Origin: Cymodocea nodosa
Lineage: Eukaryota; Streptophyta; Magnoliopsida; Alismatales; Cymodoceaceae
Reading direction: 5' to 3'
Assembly: GCA_036874045.1 (NCBI GenBank)
Contig: CM072347.1
Coordinates: 6,264,501 to 6,328,500, forward strand
Length of the DNA: 64,000 nucleotides
In this document: piece by piece, positions 10,184-21,140 of the stretch
Layout of the letters: the number at the start of each line of letters is the position of its first letter
How positions within the stretch are numbered: position 1 is the first letter of the stretch
Notes under the pieces: model-generated
Databases searched by the model: none
What the model saw: only the letters and a program-made list of their open reading frames with translations
What the model was told of the DNA's origin: nothing
Made by a program: the position numbers and the translations under genes

Positions 10184-10885
10184 TAAATGCATGCAACTAT
10201 GCTATTTGCTAATCTAGCTAAACTATACTATACTACTTGCATTAGAAATTCTTTTTCTGAGATTGATTAGGACTAAATGTGATCTATATAAGATATAACA
10301 AAATCAATTAACTACTGAAATTAAAATTAACAACTAGATATAAGTGATAGGTTCTTCATTCAAATGAACATCAACACTTATTTTCTTCTTCTTTCAATTC
10401 ACAACTTCTTCTCAAATGCGCCAAGCCACCATTGATGAGTGTCATTCACTCGTGTGAAAGCCTCACCAACAGCCCCAACAATACACGTGAATAGAAGATG
10501 CAAATTAGAAGTTGAAAAGAAGAATTAAACATTCATATACATTCATTGAACTCTATCTAGCTAAGAAGACATATAATTGAGATGTTCACCACCATTTCTC
10601 ATTAATTCTTCCTTCTATACAAGAAAATAATAAACTCTAAGAGTTGTCACTACCTTAGGAGCTTCTTATCTTCTTCTCTAGAGCTTTGAATTCAATGGAA
10701 CTTGGCAGCAAATCCACCTCCAAGCTTGGACGTCTTCTCCTTAGCCCTTGGAATGGTGAATAGCATGAATGGATGGTCTCTCTTTGGAAGCACAAGCCTC
10801 ACCTCCAAGCTTCTTCTCCTCCTTCTTTCTCTCCTTGGAAACACCAAGTTCTTGGCCGAAATTCCTCTCCCCTTGTATTTATGTT
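10184..10885. other. Spacer between inverted arms, LTR-like, no gene
   Basis: About 700 bases, probably the continuation of the same LTR. The stretch 10690-10870 is rich in TCCACCTCCAAGCTT, like the promoter-distal part of many plant gypsy LTRs. A 64-codon frame at 10702-10896 is not supported as a gene. Confidence 0.55.
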
Positions 10886-11291
10886 GTATAAATTAGAATA
10901 GAGTAGTATAGTCTATTGAACCTTGTTGTTTTATTTTTCTTTCCTTAATATTGATGCATTGATATCACTTCTGAAATCATGTGGAACTTGTGTGCATGTT
11001 ATAATTGAATGAGTTGATAGATTTACAAGTAAAGAAATTGATTTACATCACCATTTTCCACTACAAATTGCCTTGAAATTGCATGATTTGTGAGCTTGTG
11101 TTAACTTTGATTATTCTACATTCACATGTCATTAATTTACTGAAGTATACCTAAGAGCTTGAAGAACAAGTTGAGTAATAGTTGATTAAGTCTTAAACAC
11201 AATCCTAGTGGAAGAATGACCTGTATTTGCCATGTACACCAAAAGAACTGTGCACTTGCAGTAAAGCTTGAGCTAAAAATATAGCTCAACA
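10886..11291 (-). repeat. Right arm of 0.4-kb inverted repeat
   Basis: Reverse complement of 9776-10183, ending …TAGCTCAACA. It abuts, without any duplication I can see, a G1-type LTR that is already 180 or so bases into its sequence (at AGTACAGGTC). Confidence 0.85.
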
Positions 11292-13858
11292 AGTACAGGT
11301 CAATCTCATAGAGAATTGAGCAAGAATTATGTATTATTCTGTTTTTAATAATGGAATTTATATATTCAGTAAGCACTCCATTGAGTTATAGCTAACTCAA
11401 CGAACTAACCTCATGGAATTGAATTAACTCAACGAAGCTATCTATCCAGTTTAATACTGCTATTTACAAAGAATTCGGCCAACCATTGGACAGTTCCACA
11501 AATTGTAAATAACATCAATTAAGCTCTTTAATGCTAGTTAATATTAGATTTATCATTCAGCAACACTAACATTCAGATATTTCAAATAGTAACCATTAAA
11601 ATCTTTAAGTATTAGGAACGATTCAATTTCAGTAAACTGTAAAACTATTTTCTATTTTCTAAATCAAACAAATATGAAACATTCAAAACACTAACAATGA
11701 TAACATTAATCACAATACAAAACAAACAATACAACACTCCAATACTAACTATAAACACAGATAAGTTGTTTTTAGTATTTTTGTTTTGATATGATCAGGA
11801 AAATGGGCGAAAGGTGAAATGTAAAAGTAATCTTTATCGATAGTAAAAACTTTATCGATAGTAAAAACTTCTGTCACTACATGTGACACGATTACATCAC
11901 TGAAAATTTAACCACTTACAATTCTGTCTCCTTTCCCTATAGAATCGTGAGTCCAGAATTACAAGTTGATCTCCTCTTCAGCATACTAGCATCAACTCGA
12001 AACCAAGGCTAGAAGCTTTACAATCTCTTGAGATATGAGTCGGTGCTTGGTGAAAATGGCTTCCCTTCCCACGACATGATCACTCCTCACAATGGTTGTC
12101 AGACACTGTGTTTAGCTCAGAATCGACCCGACATCAGGAAAGTATCCTCACAGACCTCTGATGGTTGGTGATTATGGTCATGGTGGTGATGGTAGTGTGG
12201 AACTTCCGGGAACTTTCGTCGCTACCTGCAATTAGCGTAGTCCTCCTCCTCTGCACACACATTGGCCACCCTCTTCTTCGTTTTTTCTCCTTTTCTTTTA
12301 TATTTCTTAGTAGTAACTGCTTCTGCTTCGATGATCAATTGGATTTCCTTCGTTCATATCAATGATGGTGATTTCTTCTTCCTTCCATGAGCGATTTCCT
12401 ACATGATACGTGCAATCGTGGTTTTCCTTCGAATGTCATGTTTTCATAACCGCTATAGCGGCATATTAGAAAATAACTGGTTTGTGAAGTTATAGATAAC
12501 TCAACAGACTTACTTCGTTGATTTAACTATAAAACACGTGTACTAAAGAAATAAGCTGCTAACCTAACTCATTACCTTAGTGTGTATTCATGTAACTCAA
12601 CGCGTACAGTTATGCTAAGTTAACGAGTCATACATGTGCATCTCATGTGATATACTAAAGCATTTAAATTCAACATGTGTCCTCCTCCTCTGCACACACA
12701 TTGGCCACCCTCTTCTTCGTTTTTTCTCTTTTTCTTTTATATTTCTTAGTAGTAACTGCTTCTGCTTCGATGATCAATTGGATTTCCTTCGTTTATATCA
12801 ATGATGGTGATTTCTTCTTCCTTCCATGAGCGATTTCCTACATGATACGTGCAATCGTGGTTTTCCTTCGAATGTCATGTTTCCGTAACCGCTATAGCGG
12901 CATATTAGAAAATAACTGGTTTGTGAAGTTATAGATAACTCAATAGACTTACTTCTTTGATTTAACTATAAAACACGTGTACTAAAGAAATAAGCTGCTA
13001 ACCTAACTCATTACCTTAGTGTGTATTCATGTAACTCAACGCGTACAGTTATGCTAAGTTAACGAGTTATACATGTGCATCTCATGTGATATACTAAAGC
13101 ATTTAAATTCAACACGTGTCCTCCTCCTCTGCACACACATTGGCCACCCTCTTCTTCATTTTTTCTCCTTTTCTTTTATATTTCTTAGTAGTAACTGCTT
13201 CTGCTTCGATGATCAATTGGATTTCCTTCGTTCATATCAATGATGGTGATTTTTTCTTCCTTCCATGAGCGATTTCCTACATGATACGTGCAATCGTGGT
13301 TTTCCTTCGAATGTCATGTTTCCGTAACCGCTATAGCGGCATATTAGAAAATAACTGGTTTGTGAAGTTATAGATAACTCAACAGACTTACTTCGTTGAT
13401 TTAATTATAAAACACGTGTACTAAAGAAATAAGCTGCTAACCTAACACATTACCTTAGTGTGCATTCATGTAACTCAACGTGTACAGTTATACTAAGTTA
13501 ACGAGTTATACATGTGCATCTCATGTAATATACTAAAGCATTTAAATTCAACACGTGTAATCTAGGAAATTATAAAATATTCTTTAAGCATTTAAAACAT
13601 AATTGTCTAGTACATTAAACATAACTCTTCGAAATAACAGAAAATTTGGATACTAAAGAGTTTCATAGCCTGCAATTTACCGACAGTTCATAAATGTACT
13701 AAATTAATGCTAATTTCTTGGAATTATGCAGATTCTTTCGTTAAAGCATATAATAGTGCAATTATAACATAATGACTTAATTTTCATATGATAACTAAAA
13801 ATTATGTAATTAACCATCATTTAATCGTTAATATTATGCACTTTTTCGTTCTAAACAC
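11292..13858 (-). repeat. Partial G1-type gypsy LTR with internal triplication
   Basis: Similar to the G1 LTR from its TACAGGTC motif to its CTAAACA end (13858), so the outer ~180 bases at the left are not present. It includes the TAACTCAACG palindrome near 11390-11430 and three copies of a 439-base unit (12241-13557). Confidence 0.8.
12241..13557. repeat. Tandem triplication, 3 x 439 bases
   Basis: Copies start at 12241, 12680 and 13119, each with TCCTCCTCCTCTGCACACAC and each ending at an ACACGTGT or ACATGTGT site. They are nearly identical (a few single-base differences). The unit includes the C/T-rich stretch, a GATACGTGCAATCGTGG stretch and the TAACTCAAC motif, so it triples a presumably regulatory part of the LTR. 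Confidence 0.9.
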
Positions 13859-14169
13859 TTTCCCCATACTTAAATTTTGCTAGTCCCTTAGCAAACTAAG
13901 ATCTAACTAATTAGTCTTTCTAAAGTGCTAGATTTAATTCTTCATTTCGTTCTTCTTCAGAATAATAAATTAGATTACTATATAGATAATCTGTATGCTT
14001 TAGTAATCTATTTTAACTTTGTTTTCTCCTCTTCAACCTGCAAATATATTTAGAATATATGTAAATTACATACAAAATATATCAGCATCACATAGGTGTT
14101 AATTATATTATCATTTTTTTTTCTTTTCAGCATTTGTCATCTTGAATTTTTTAATATGATTTCCAGAAT
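13859..14169 (-). other. Gypsy polypurine tract and 3' untranslated fragment in E
   Basis: Starts CTTTCCCCATAC, and continues TTTTGCTAGTCCCTTAGCAAACTAAG, matching the G1 stretch next to its 3' LTR (3573-3850). No gene. Confidence 0.7.
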
Positions 14170-15190
14170 TGTAGGATCCTATGGCTACACAAGAGGGGGG
14201 TGAATTGTATATTTTTAATATTTTCTGAAATATAATTGAAACTTTAAAACTCAAAAACAAGTCGAGATATTGTTTTCATAAAATCATTTTTATTCAAGGT
14301 TTCAATTACAATATACAATTCAATTCTCCTTAGGAATTGTAGATGCAATTATATTTCGATACCATGTTTCATCTATACAATTTCATAACTACAAATAGAG
14401 AAAACTAATTTGCGGAATTTAAAACATTTCTTCTAGTTTGAGATCTTCCTTCTTCTTCTTCTTTCTTTTTCAGCAATTCTTCAGTGACGAATATCTTGTC
14501 TTTTTATACTTCACCGAATTTGCTTTCTTCTGATACTTCAAATCTTCAATGATGAAAATCTTACCTTTTTATGCTTCACAGAATTTTCTTCCACTTAAGA
14601 GATTTTGCCCGAAGAGGTGTTTTTAATCCCTAAAAAAGATTTTTCTTTTAGTGTGTAGGAATGGTTTGATCCTTGAAAAGATTTTTCATTTTGTGTGCAA
14701 GGATGGTTTGATCAACGAGAACTCTATGCCTTTTATACTGTATCTTCATTTCATGCATATCCTCCACATTTAATCACTACTAGTTTTCCACTTCTCGACA
14801 TCTTTTCTTTTTCCTTCATCGAAACACACATGTTCCAACCCACGTTTATATTTCGAATTTCCTTTAATCATCAGTCTTGGATCTCTAAAAAATTTCCTGC
14901 AAAATAAACTTTCTCATCCAAAAATTTTTCAACAGTGTAATAAGAAGTCGTTACTTTAATGTTAACTAAATGAGTAACACAAGTATATATATATATAACT
15001 TAACGTTTCTAACTTAACGAGTTCCTCATGTGTCATTTCACGTGACAAGTACTGTAGTTAACTCAACGAACTAAGTCTGTGGTGTTATGCTAACTCAACG
15101 AACCAGCTTAACCTTTCTTTCAGAAGGTTAAACAATAACTCATCGAAAACAGTTTAAGTTTCGGATAGTTACAGATGTAAGTCACTGAAA
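14170..15190 (-). repeat. Partial C1/C4-type copia LTR in E
   Basis: Starts TGTAGGATCCTATGGC like the C1 LTR and follows it through the C/T-rich half and the first TAACTTAACGAG motifs. It then follows the C4 variant (CTTAACCTTTC…GAAAGGTTAA and a GGATAGTTAC hairpin). It ends before the LTR terminus; its last ~115 bases are also the first part of the 775-bp tandem unit. Confidence 0.72.
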
Positions 15191-17186
15191 AACTCTTTAT
15201 ATTATAAAACTAGTGAGACACGTGTCAAAGGTTAATTTTTTTCTTTATATTCTATGAATAAGATGCCATAGATCTAGGAGGGCCAACAAGGTGTTGGCAT
15301 GTCCTCTTCTTTAAAGTTTAGTCCACCAACTTTTGATTCTTTACATCTTCTTTGGTCTTTTGCATTAAGCTCCTCCCATATATATGTTACCTACAATTAA
15401 TGGAAGTTGAACTCCAAGAGACGTTAGCCAACATAGGACATGCAAAATAAATCAATGTGTTCCATGTAAAATTATATCCAATGGGGGATGCACTTGTTAA
15501 TTAAATTTCTATATTACACTATATTTCAAGACTTATATTACCCATAATTAATATCATTTATCCATCATAGATATATAATATCATGCAAAATTACTTATAA
15601 AATTCATTAAAAATGGGCAAAATTAAAGCTTGAACACCCCCCCACACTTAAACTTTGCTAGTCCTCTGGCAAAATTTAAGAAGAAAAGATTAAGGAACCC
15701 CTTTTAAACAAACAAACACAATAAAGAAAATTAAGGCAAATTAAATTCTCATTAAGTAATGCAACAATACTTATAGATAATCTCCACTCACAAGGTGAGT
15801 TCTTGTAATGGTGAGGAATATAGAATAGACATCTAATGCCAACCTAATAGTCTGTGGTGTTATGCTAACTCAACGAACCAGCTTAACCTTTCTTTTAGAA
15901 GGTTAAACAATAACTCACCGAAAACAGTTTAAGTTTCAGATAGGTACAGATGTAAGTCACTGAAAAACTCTTTATATTATAAAACTAGTGAGACACGTGT
16001 CAAAGGTTAATTTTTTTCTTTATATTCTATGAATAAGATGCCATAGATCTAGGAGGGCCAATAAGGTGTTGGCATGTCCTCTTCTTTAAAGTTTAGTCCA
16101 CCAACTTTTGATTCTTTACATCTTCTTTGGTCTTTTGCATTAAGCTCCTCCCATATATATGTTACCTACAATTAATGGAAGTTGAACTCCAAGAGACGTT
16201 AGCCAACATAGGACATGCAAAATAAATCAATGTGTTCCATGTAAAATTATATCCAATGGGGGATGCACTTGTTAATTAAATTTCTATATTACACTATATT
16301 TCAAGACTTATATTACCCATAATTAATATCATTTATCCATCATAGATATATAATATCATGCAAAATTACTTATAAAATTCATTAAAAATGGGCAAAATTA
16401 AAGCTTGAACACCCCCCCACACTTAAACTTTGCTAGTCCTCTGGCAAAATTTAAGAAGAAAAGATTAAGGAACCCCTTTTAAACAAACAAACACAATAAA
16501 GAAAATTAAGGCAAATTAAATTCTCATTAAGTAATGCAACAATACTTATAGATAATCTCCACTCACAAGGTGAGTTCATGTAATGGTGAGGAATATAGAA
16601 TAGACATTTAATGCCAACCTAATAGTCTGTGGTGTTATGCTAACTCAACGAACCAGCTTAACCTTTCTTTCAGAAGGTTAAACAATAACTCACCGAAAAC
16701 AGTTTAAGTTTCGGATAGTTACAGATGTAAGTCACTGAAAAACTCTTTATATTATAAAACTAGTGAGACACGTGTCAAAGGTTAATTTTTTTCTTTATAT
16801 TCTATGAATAAGATGCCATAGATCTAGGAGGGCCAATAAGGTGTTGGCATGTCCTCTTCTTTAAAGTTTAGTCCACCAACTTTTGATTCTTTACATCTTC
16901 TTTGGTCTTTTGCATTAAGCTCCTCCCATATATATGTTACCTACAATTAATGGAAGTTGAACTCCAAGAGACGTTAGCCAACATAGGACATGCAAAATAA
17001 ATCAATGTGTTCCATGTAAAATTATATCCAATGGGGGATGCACTTGTTAATTAAATTTCTATATTACACTATATTTCAAGACTTATATTACCCATAATTA
17101 ATATCATTTATCCATCATAGATATATAATATCATGCAAAATTACTTACAAAATTCATTAAAAATGGGTAAAATTAAAGCTTGAACA
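15075..17186. repeat. Tandem array, 2.7 copies of a 775-base chimeric unit
   Basis: Units start at 15075, 15850 and 16625 (at GTCTGTGGTGTTATGC); the third stops after 562 bases at the LTR end CTTGAACA. Each full unit joins ~115 bases of copia LTR to ~445 bases of another family's LTR end, then a C8-rich polypurine-tract complement and ~210 bases of its untranslated region. Copies differ at only about ten sites in 560, so the array is younger than the elements around it. Confidence 0.88.
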
Positions 17187-17346
17187 GTTGGGTTTGCTGT
17201 TCTGCTTGAACTGAATAACTTTGTTGTTGTTGTTGTATATGGTCTGTATCAGGTTGTTGTTGTTGTTGTCATTGAGGTTTATGCATGGCCTGGAATTTTT
17301 GCAAATATTTGACACTAGATGCTCTCATGCCTTTAGTTTCAGAGGG
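17187..17346 (-). pseudogene. C1 3' ORF, glutamine-rich part (fossil)
   Basis: CAA/TTG-type triplet runs (TTGTTGTTG near 17221-17270) encode glutamines on the - strand, matching the Q-rich tail in C4 at 51460-51540. It borders the E insertion. Confidence 0.65.
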
Positions 17347-19371
17347 CTAGTCGGATAAAGTCAATTGGCTTGCAAGGATTCTACATACAGCATCACCATA
17401 AAACAACTTTGAACTCATATGCTGTAGTTGAGACATAAAAACATCAAACCAATTGATTTGAAGTCTATTCAGCAGGCCATAAGTTGCATATAAACAACTT
17501 CTGCTGACTTCCAAATTGTGTCCAACTCTCTGAAATAAATTTGCATGCAATATATTTGCAATAAACCTTGCCTCTGCATTCAGATTTTCCATTAATCTTA
17601 TTTCAGAATATACATCTGGAATTTTTGATAAAGACTGAATGTTCCATTCCAATTGTCTTATTATGTCAAATCTGTTGGTAACAACAACACCTTCATTCTT
17701 TAATCCTAAAACTTCAAAAATTAACTCAGGAGACAACATAAACTCCTGTTCATTTATTTTAGTTTTCAGAAAATTTCCATTCTTGACCAGATTGCTATAA
17801 AAAGCTGCAATAAGCTTTGTGTATTGCTTCCATTTCGTTCCTACTGGCAAGAATTTAATGAGGCCTTGAAACTCAAACAGATCTCTTATTTCCATCAAAT
17901 TTTTTAATTTTATTGGACGAGCATGCAGAATTTGACATGTAATCAGATTATTGTATATCTGCAATGCTTCTTCAGATCTAAAATGAATTGCATTACCTTG
18001 AATTTTTAATATTGTACACAAAGAAGGTGATACCTGAAGCCGTGATTCAGAGTTTAATTCATCTTCAGGAACCTCTTCTTCAAAATGAATATCAAGTTAT
18101 TCCTCTTCCAAAATATTATCTTGAAGCTGCTCAGGTAAGCTTGATTCTTCAGCTTCAACAGTGTTAGGAACATTGTCAATATGCTCAACATTCATCTGTT
18201 CAGTCTCTATAGAATGGTCAGAGTACAATTTTTCCACAAATTCTACAGCCGGTGTATCTGTTTTTAATTGTTCATTTTGTTCAACAGATAATTCAATTGA
18301 TTCATGCTGTGAATTCTCAGATGCTGCTTCTATAGATTCTGTAGAAGGCTGGTTAACTTTTAGCTCTTCTAGAGTCTTAACAATTTCAATATCTACTACT
18401 CTAGACAATTCAGCCTTTGAACTAGTTACTGCTTCAACATTGTCAATTATATTTGCAATAACTTGTTCAATGTTAGGTGCCTGATGCTTTGATTTGTCAA
18501 TTTCTGCATCATCAGGACTTGTACTAATAGAAAAACTTGAGCTCATATTTGACTTGGATTTCTTCTCAAGTTTTCTAGCAAGGGAAAATAAAGTCTCATT
18601 ATCTTCATTAGTTTCAGTGTGTTCGAAACTGATGAGTTTATCAGATGCACAATAAGGTACAATGTCTAGACATACATTGTCCTTTGGAAATAAATTTTCG
18701 TTTGATTTTCCTTTTTCAATAGACTTTCTTTCCTTAGACATAATTTTTCTGACTTTCCTTCTTCTATAACATTTTTGTTTCTCCTTTTCAAGTATTGCTG
18801 TTTTCTTTTCAAATTGCTCCATAAAAGTTTTCTGCTTTAATTCTTCTAAGGCACTTTCTATTGCAACGGCCTTTCGAAGACTGTCAACTTTTGTTTTGTC
18901 TACAGCAATATCTGATTCTACTTGCTTTGAATATAAAGGAGTAGGGATAACTGATTCATGCTCTTCCTCAAATGCATGTAGTCTTGTACCGTTTATAGGA
19001 GTTTGAGGAGTTCTATTTGATGAATCTACACCTTTTTCCAAATATTTTGCATACTGTTCCAAAAATGCAATCTCAGCACATTTCATTCTGTATTCTTTAT
19101 CATATTTACTTCGAATACCCATGTATGTAATACTTGCATCAGTATGTTGAAGTTCTTGTCTAACTTCATCTAATATTCCCTGAGGAAAGAAGTAATCTCT
19201 ATAAAGTTCTGCTAACCTTTTGTCCACTCGAAATATTTTCTTGAACCAAGTACGTGGAACTTCATCATTCTCTATTTCTTTTCCTTTTGCATCTCTTCTG
19301 CTTTTGCCTTTTCCTTTGCCACGACCTTTGTAGAACTTGGAGACCATCGTCGCAAGTTGTAACAGCAACAA
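17347..19371 (-). pseudogene. C1 3' ORF, retrotransposon-borne protein of unknown role
   Basis: Two long open segments on the - strand (19371-18097 and 18021-17347). The conserved start is probably the Met at 19347 (MVSKFYKG…, also in C4). Layout: a basic N-terminus (KGRGKGKGKSRRDAKGK), a long acidic and coiled region with a KR-rich patch, then a helical C-terminal domain (LIKFLPVGTKWKQYTKLIAA, a FYSNLVKN stretch, LSPELIFEVLGLKNEG) and a glutamine-rich tail. That domain resembles the plant 'putative plant transposon protein' family (Transposase_32-like in Pfam) from memory, not searched. It sits where SIRE elements carry an env-like ORF, but I see no signal peptide or membrane segment. Confidence 0.68.
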
Positions 19372-20490
19372 GTGGGAAATATTTTCTTGACAAGGTTTAC
19401 AAATAACCTAAGTCCATGTGTAATAAGTGTTTAAATAGGGTTTTTAGGCGTATAACTCAACATGAAGAGAAGTCGGGTTTAAAAATTAAATAAATATTAA
19501 ATAAAGTTTATTTAATCAAGGTACCTGAAATATTCAAGTATAACTCGTTGAGTTAACTAACCTAATGAGTAAAATACTATCTAGAGGTAGTTTTACACGT
19601 TTCCTTATCTAACATAACGTCTAGTTAGTACACTTAAAACAATTTTCAGATGCTTCCAACTGAAACGTTCCGAAAACAATGCACATGCTAAACTTAACAT
19701 TATCTTGAGAACATTGTAAACTATTTGAACATTTTGTCCTTTGAATCTAAAATAGTTTATTTGTCTTTTTAAATTATTTCATCAAGATTTTAAGAGGACA
19801 TTAATTCAGATTAACTAAGATTTGTATTCTAAATTATATTAATCTATTTTCGACATTGTTAATCCTCCCCCTACAAATATACTTCAAATATATTCAATCA
19901 AAATACAAAATATACTTGTAGTGACAATAGATTTTAAGAATAACTATACTTTTACATTTTCTTTTCAGAGACTTCCGTTATCCTGACATCATCAAAAATG
20001 ATTTCGAGAATCAATTCCTACTGTATATGAATCAAAACACAACTTTGAACTCAATTCGATTAATTCAAGGAGAATAAAAGAATGTATCTCAAATAAATGT
20101 TTTCAAAAGTACTAATGTTGATTCAATAAATCATTAGTCATATTGGTATAAACTATATGCGATTCAAAGATATCTGTAATTAATGAAACAACTTTTTCTT
20201 TTCAAAATAGTAAATATTGATAATTTTCTTTAAAAGTTAGTTTGAAAAGCTTGAATCATACAAGAGCTTTCTAATGTACCCATGTAATGAGCTTTCAGTC
20301 AACAATCCTAGATTTGATCAGGACCTTAGGTTGCCAGATTTAAAGAATCCTTTTTCAGGACAACAATCCTTACATACCTATCTGCTCAAGTACAAAAGGC
20401 TCATGATCAAATTGATCAATAAACTCTCAAAGATTTTTACTTTGTAAGCACTTTTCATTTTAAGCACAGTATATATGTATTCCATTAATC
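19372..20490 (-). other. C1 stretch between gag and 3' ORF, no gene
   Basis: AT-rich. 19380-19910 matches C4 48830-49410 (including the GATTAACAATGTCG stretch), with TAACTCGTTGAGTTAACTAACCTAACGAG motifs near 19540-19570. 20233-20432 is the 200-base module shared with G1. The pol genes expected here in an autonomous element are not seen. Confidence 0.7.
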
Positions 20491-20940
20491 TCAGAAATCA
20501 AGAAATCTGGAAAACATCTCAGAAATATTTTCGTCTTCATGCATCTTAAAGAGTTCATACTTATGAATCAATATGTTTATTTTTGTCTCTTTAACTTGAG
20601 AAGTACCTTCATGTGAAACTTCTAATGCATGCCACACCTCATAAGCAGATTTATATGCCGACACTTTACTGAACTGTTCATAACTCAATGCACAAAATAA
20701 AATATTTAAGCCCTTAGCATTTAGAGTTTCATTTTCTTTTTCAGTAATTGTCCAAGTATTATAAGGAGTAGTTAACGGAGTATTTGGTTTAGAAATCATG
20801 AACCACAATTTATGATCTATACTTTGAAGAAAAAAAGTCATCCTATATTTCCAATATTCAAAATGTATTCCATCAAATAAAGGAGGACGATTAAGATTTT
20901 GGCCTTCATATAAAGAAAAATTACCATTTCCAGTAGCCAT
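20491..20940 (-). pseudogene. C1 gag, N-terminal part (fossil)
   Basis: MATGNGNFSLYEGQNLNRPP… followed by the LFDGIHFEYWKYRM and YEVWHALEVSHEGTSQVKETKI stretches typical of SIRE-type gag (DUF4219/UBN2 wording). It is nearly identical to the C4 gag at 45315, which confirms the family. Only about half of a full gag is present. Confidence 0.85.
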
Positions 20941-21140
20941 TTTACCTTAGATTTTTCAACCTATTTGATTTTAAATAGTCTATAAACTTTAAAACAACTT
21001 GAGCCTTAAATCAAGAAAGTTAAACGTATGCTCAGATATTAATTTCTGTTTAAAAACAAGGAAGGTAGAATAAACAATGATATTAAATAAGTTGGTATCG
21101 ATTTTATATCAAAGATTATTAACAAAGCTCTGATACCACT
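20941..21140 (-). other. C1 leader and primer-binding site
   Basis: CTCTGATACCACT at 21128-21140 reads AGTGGTATCAGAG on the - strand, adjacent to the LTR end at 21141: a methionine initiator tRNA binding site. The rest matches the C4 leader. Confidence 0.85.

Larger units (their letters stand above)
9776..17186 (-). mobile_element. E: scrambled LTR-derived insertion in C1
   Basis: It begins TGTTGAGCTATA and ends …AAAGCTTGAACA, the two outer ends expected of one LTR of a third gypsy family (the same …CTTGAACA end at 15636 and 16411 is followed by a C-rich polypurine-tract complement and untranslated sequence). In between lie an inverted duplication of the LTR start (9776-10183 and 10886-11291), a partial G1-type LTR with a 439-bp triplication (11292-13858), gypsy 3' untranslated sequence (13859-14169), part of a C1-type LTR (14170 to ~15190) and a 775-bp tandem array (15075-17186). 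No protein-coding part was recognised. It may be a solo LTR rearranged after insertion, or a composite inserted at once. Confidence 0.6.

Noticed and set aside
10702-10896. 64-codon frame in the inverted-repeat spacer
   Set aside because: C/T-rich LTR-like sequence, no homologue recognised, no conserved counterpart.
9776-11291. Inverted arms as a DNA transposon or foldback element
   Set aside because: The arm start is LTR-like (TG start, LTR motif), no target duplication flanks 9776-11291 itself, and no transposase is present. It fits better as a rearranged LTR within E.
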